64,000 nucleotides of DNA, from positions 186,001-250,000 of the forward strand of contig NZ_JACVPD010000004.1 of NCBI RefSeq assembly GCF_018882095.1, read 5' to 3'. The position numbers and the translations under genes are program-made. The notes under the pieces were generated by a model. The model ran no database searches. It had not been told where the DNA came from and was given only the letters and a program-made list of their open reading frames with translations. This document shows positions 61,344 through 64,000 of this stretch, piece after piece. Origin of the DNA: Polynucleobacter sp. CS-Odin-A6. GTDB lineage: Bacteria > Pseudomonadota > Gammaproteobacteria > Burkholderiales > Burkholderiaceae. How positions within the stretch are numbered: the stretch's first letter is position 1; each line of letters starts with the position of its first letter.

Positions 61344-61385
61344 GTACAAAGTGGACTCTCAAAACTGGCTAAGCAATGCCAATCA

Positions 61386-62276
61386 TTAAAACTCTTTCAT
61401 AAACCTCAATATAAAAACTCGATTTTGGATAAGTCCATTTTGAATGCCAATATCTCTTCCATACTGTAGAGAGAATCTGCCGATATCCGTATGCATTAGG
61501 CTGCTGAGCATAAAACGCTGAGTATTGATTACATTATTTTGATAGGCATTATTAATAGTAGTAGCGCCACCGGCTACATGGTAGTACTGGGCAGATACCG
61601 TAAATATTTCATTGAACTTATAGATCGGCCCCACTTGGGTAGTAGTAACCGGTTTTTGATTTAGTGGAACATTGGTAGAAGATAAGCATGCTACTGAGCA
61701 CTGGCTATTACCACCATAAAACATCGTGTCAATTGCAAACATCCCATCTAGATTGCCGATGATGGGTTGCTGGTAACCCATTTGAATATCTGTGGTGTAA
61801 CGATTGCCTCCCATATTAAAAGGCTGCATGCTTGAGTAGCCTCCCGTAGGAATAGTGAGGTATGCAGCCAATCCAAAATAGGTACGAGTTTCTGTATTTG
61901 AATAGGGCCAAATAGCTGTTGCTAAAACAATATCGCCAATACCAGTGTCTGAAGGAGACCTCGATAGCGAGCCGGCTGGTTTAACGGTGCCATAAGGTAG
62001 TTGCACGAAGGATGCAGCTGGAAGATTTGCGACGGTATAACTGCCAATCAATCTCGCATTGACGCTTTGGGCATCAAGCACAGGACTAGCAAAGGGGCTG
62101 GCAGAGACTACAGAACCATTCTTATAGTAAGTAGTATTTTCAGTATTGAAGTAGGTAATCTGCACATAGCGCTTTTCGGGCAACGGCGCCACAATATCGT
62201 TAGGTTGCAAGTCAATTGCCCATCCCACAAAAGGCTTGGCCAATATCAACAAAAGAACAGTTCGATACAAAATCAT
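61386..62276 (-). CDS. Outer-membrane transporter-like protein (Phenol_MetA_deg family)
   Basis: The 296-residue product has a signal peptide (about residues 1-20) and a beta-rich mature part with many Tyr, Asn and Thr. It ends in FMKEF, the aromatic end of outer-membrane barrels. It matches the MetA-pathway (Phenol_MetA_deg) group: LPYGTVKPAG...DIVLATAIWPY, FGLAAYLTIPTGGY and YQQPIIGNLDGMFAIDT. Members are thought to carry hydrophobic or aromatic compounds across the outer membrane. It is bracketed by degenerate direct repeats and has no operon partner. Confidence 0.85.
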   Translation of the reverse strand: MILYRTVLLLILAKPFVGWAIDLQPNDIVAPLPEKRYVQITYFNTENTTYYKNGSVVSASPFASPVLDAQSVNARLIGSYTVANLPAASFVQLPYGTVKPAGSLSRSPSDTGIGDIVLATAIWPYSNTETRTYFGLAAYLTIPTGGYSSMQPFNMGGNRYTTDIQMGYQQPIIGNLDGMFAIDTMFYGGNSQCSVACLSSTNVPLNQKPVTTTQVGPIYKFNEIFTVSAQYYHVAGGATTINNAYQNNVINTQRFMLSSLMHTDIGRFSLQYGRDIGIQNGLIQNRVFILRFMKEF

Positions 62277-62454
62277 AAAGTGATTAAGAAAAAAATGATA
62301 ACTTGAACTGCTGTCAATTTAGACCCACAACCAAAGAGAGTATTTCTATAGTAAATCATTGCAGCAAAACGGGTTGATTCTGTAGTAGTTTGGGGTGCTG
62401 GTGGGGCAGGCTAGAAAGAAGCTCAGGGCTGATTCACTTTTCACCCTGATCATT

Positions 62455-62519
62455 TAGTGTCGGTTTGACCCGACTGTAGGGTGTCACTTAACGCGACGGT
62501 TATGCGACTCTTATGGGGT
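62455..62519 (+). repeat. Degenerate direct repeat, right copy
   Basis: It is the partner of 61279-61343, with the same TAGTGTCGGTTTGACCCGAC start and hairpin (62459-62474). Confidence 0.6.
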
Positions 62520-62604
62520 GGCTTACGGACGTTCAATTTGGGTGATTGGTGGTGGCTGGGTAGCAGAGAACGGCCAATTAGGGACGTTCTTGGTTCCTGG
62601 TAAT

Positions 62605-62693
62605 ACCTCTTCCACCAACTCTTGTGTGTTGCAAAAGTTTGCGGCAGCATAACAGCCTTGTACCAAAGCCATTCTGCGGGATGGTTTTCATTT
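62605..62693 (+). pseudogene. Decayed copy of the tRNA-Ser(UGA) att region
   Basis: ACCTCTTCCACCAA (62605-62618) differs by one base from the tRNA-Ser end at 24852-24865. It is followed by AACAGCCTTG and TACCAAAGCCA, then TCTGCGGGATGGTTTTC, matching 24898-24955 with one of the two GTTACC repeats lost. The GTACC begins 42 bases after the core, one less than the 43 of the intact site. The bases before 62605 only vaguely resemble the rest of the tRNA. Confidence 0.6.
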
Positions 62694-62997
62694 GGGCGAC
62701 GGCTTTGAGTCGGTAGATGTCGTAAACCAGAACTTTTACGACCCAGGTATTCGCGCTCTTCATTTTCATGGGCTGCCGCTACCTCCATAGGCATAGCCGG
62801 CGCTTTGACCAAACATCTAGAAAAAATAATCAAATCGAATGAAGGGGTTTTTGCTGAATCTGTTACATTTAAGGGATAGTCTAAAAGTCCGGTTGTTATT
62901 CAACCAGGATAGTTTGATTTTAAATTTTTTATGAACTAATAATTCAGCTATAGATGAGTAAAAGATACTCTTGTTGCTTTTTATTAAGGAAGTTACG

Positions 62998-63408
62998 ATG
63001 AAATTTACTAAAGCAATCACGAATACTCTTGGCATGCTTTTGTTTGTATCTGCAAGCTTCACGTTTGCTCAAAGCACTGGCCTTGCCAGAGCATTGGTTA
63101 CTCAAGGAGATGTCTCAATTCCCAATCGAGAGGCTATCATTGATAACGTAAAGGTCATACCGGCAGGAACATCGGGATGGCACACTCATCCAGGCGAGGA
63201 GAGCACCTATGTTTCCGATGGTAATTTGGTGCTTTTGGTTGCTGGACAGCCAGAGCGAAAACTTGCTGCTGGAGAGGGTTTTGTAATCTCTGCTGGGGTT
63301 GTTCACAATATTCGAAATGAAGGATCAAAATCCGTTAATCTGATTAGCGTTTATGTAGTCGAAAAAGGGAAGCCTCTGGCCTCTCCTGCGCCAGCACCTA
63401 AAAACTAA
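62998..63408 (+). CDS. Secreted cupin-domain protein
   Basis: This 136-residue protein starts at the ATG 62998 (AGGAAG upstream), which opens a signal peptide (cleavage near residue 25, FTFAQ); a longer frame from 62971 is not needed. The cupin core has metal-ligand-like residues: PAGTSGWHTHPGEESTYVSDGNLVLL (His-His-Glu type motif 1) and then EGFVISAGVVHNIRNEGS (motif 2 with the third His). A Pro/Ala tail (ASPAPAPKN) ends it. Secreted cupins of this size bind small ligands or metal; the role is unknown. Confidence 0.85.
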   Translation: MKFTKAITNTLGMLLFVSASFTFAQSTGLARALVTQGDVSIPNREAIIDNVKVIPAGTSGWHTHPGEESTYVSDGNLVLLVAGQPERKLAAGEGFVISAGVVHNIRNEGSKSVNLISVYVVEKGKPLASPAPAPKN

Positions 63409-63517
63409 ACCCCAGGCACTAGCTTGCCCAGTTTTAAACAGTCTGCTTTAGGTCTACAAGGGATTGATTTAGGAAGTTGACCTCAAATTCTGAACCCGTA
63501 AAGGTAAAGACATTCGT

Positions 63518-64000
63518 TTAATTTTTTGCGATCGCTTCAATAGAACGTTCATGTTGATTGCAGTATTTCGCTAGATCAGCAAGACTATCGAGACCTAATT
63601 TCTCTTTTAAATTAGATCGATACATTTTTACTGTTCGAATAGATATCCCTAAGGTTTGGGCAACTTCAATTTGTTGTTGTCCATTACCCAGCAGTAAAAG
63701 CACCTCAGCTTCTCGTTTAGTAATGGGTATATCGATAAGAGGCTTAATTGCTGACTGATGCTTATTTTCTGGATAGTTTTGAATGACGCTAAATTGCTTT
63801 TCCAGTACTTCTGTAACTTGCGCTGGCGTGAAGGGTTTTAAGATAAAGTCTACAGCGCCACCTCTCCATGCATTGATAATGTCTGCTTGTTGAGCATTTC
63901 CACTCATGAAAATAATTGGAATTTCAGCATTGATTGCTTTGATACTGGCCTGTAGTTCTATGCCATTCATACCCGGCATTTGTAAATCAAGCAATATGCA
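63518..64000 (-). CDS. LuxR-type response regulator, N-terminus cut by window edge
   Basis: This two-component response regulator of the FixJ/NarL group is open to base 64000, so the start lies outside. The visible part begins inside the receiver domain at CILLDLQMPGMNG, whose Asp is the phosphorylation site. PIIFMSGNAQQADIINAWRGGAVDFILKPF (Thr/Ser and Lys switch residues) follows, then the LuxR-type HTH ITKREAEVLLLLGNGQQQIEVAQTLGISIRTVKMYRSNLKEKLG. The partner kinase is not in the window. It is convergent with the cupin gene. Confidence 0.9.
   Translation of the reverse strand, partial: CILLDLQMPGMNGIELQASIKAINAEIPIIFMSGNAQQADIINAWRGGAVDFILKPFTPAQVTEVLEKQFSVIQNYPENKHQSAIKPLIDIPITKREAEVLLLLGNGQQQIEVAQTLGISIRTVKMYRSNLKEKLGLDSLADLAKYCNQHERSIEAIAKN

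Larger units (their letters stand above)
60886..61385 (+). other. Non-coding, relic-bearing interval
   Basis: This 500-base gap has no supported gene. It holds a hairpin (60944-60958), a tRNA-Arg(UCU) 3' half (61078-61123) and one member of a repeat pair (61279-61343). It looks like the scar of past insertions. Confidence 0.6.
62277..62997 (+). other. Non-coding stretch before the cupin gene
   Basis: No supported gene in 721 bases. Besides the right repeat copy (62455-62519) and the decayed tRNA-Ser att region (62605-62693), I see nothing; minus-strand frames here carry no ribosome site or family signal. Confidence 0.55.

Noticed and set aside
62450..63062. Two overlapping minus-strand frames (127 and 81 residues)
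   Set aside because: They cross the degenerate repeat and the decayed tRNA-Ser att region, lack ribosome sites, and one overlaps the cupin start on the other strand.
1..64000. CRISPR arrays, rRNA genes, insertion sequences with transposase
   Set aside because: No regularly spaced repeats with unique spacers, no rRNA-like stretches and no transposase reading frames were seen.

Overview
The window looks like the chromosome of a freshwater betaproteobacterium of the Burkholderiaceae, most likely Polynucleobacter. This is inferred from moderate GC content, gene content and Burkholderiales-like gene order (rph-rdgB-hemW; yicC-gmk-rpoZ-spoT; nadB/nadC/nadA); no database search could be run. About two thirds is core chromosome. 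The rest is a tRNA-anchored accessory region (about 24.9-44.1 kb) plus a relic-rich stretch at the right end (about 57.7-62.8 kb).

Left core (1-24.75 kb). A penicillin-acylase gene cut by the left edge and a tRNA-Leu lead into a minus-strand run fumA-murI-tonB-exbB-exbD (fumarase, glutamate racemase, Ton energising complex). Then come acs, tRNA-Ser(GGA), a phasin gene with a clear promoter and three TGCANTGC sites, a YciI-like gene, a DUF1080 gene, and a two-gene NAD-dependent formate dehydrogenase in which the NuoE-like and NuoF-like parts are fused. The de novo NAD genes nadB, nadC and nadA follow. Sugar-phosphate genes (phosphomannomutase/phosphoglucomutase and pgi) come next. Two toxin-antitoxin pairs (ParD/RelE-like and MazEF-like) sit between these blocks.

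Accessory region (24.85-44.09 kb). The 3' end of tRNA-Ser(UGA) is repeated exactly (15 bp) at 44077-44091, next to a P4-type integrase. A partial third copy of the att core lies at 38023-38030. Both it and the tRNA copy are followed, exactly 43 bases on, by a pair of GTTACC repeats. I read this as two elements in tandem. The first is a 13-kb cargo island: photolyase, HNH protein, Coq7-like and DsbA-like proteins, CHRD protein, membrane-anchored methyltransferase, a Fur-box cupredoxin/outer-membrane pair, a short tyrosine recombinase, and a BigR-type sulfide-detoxification regulon. The second is a compact 6-kb P4/PICI-like satellite (integrase, unknown 289-aa coiled-coil protein, AlpA, primase-helicase, two small unknown proteins). 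The satellite has matching 20-bp palindromic operators in front of integrase and alpA.

Right core (44.1-57.7 kb). An alkylsulfatase, a CaiB/Bug/enoyl-CoA hydratase acyl-CoA cluster, hemW-rdgB-rph, yicC-gmk-rpoZ-spoT, greB and tRNA-Arg(ACG).

Right end (57.7-64 kb). Thioredoxin-CcdA, peroxiredoxin, tautomerase and DM13 genes are followed by non-coding DNA holding a tRNA-Arg(UCU) 3' half, degenerate repeats bracketing an outer-membrane-transporter gene, and a decayed copy of the tRNA-Ser att region. A secreted cupin and a LuxR-type response regulator cut by the right edge close the window.
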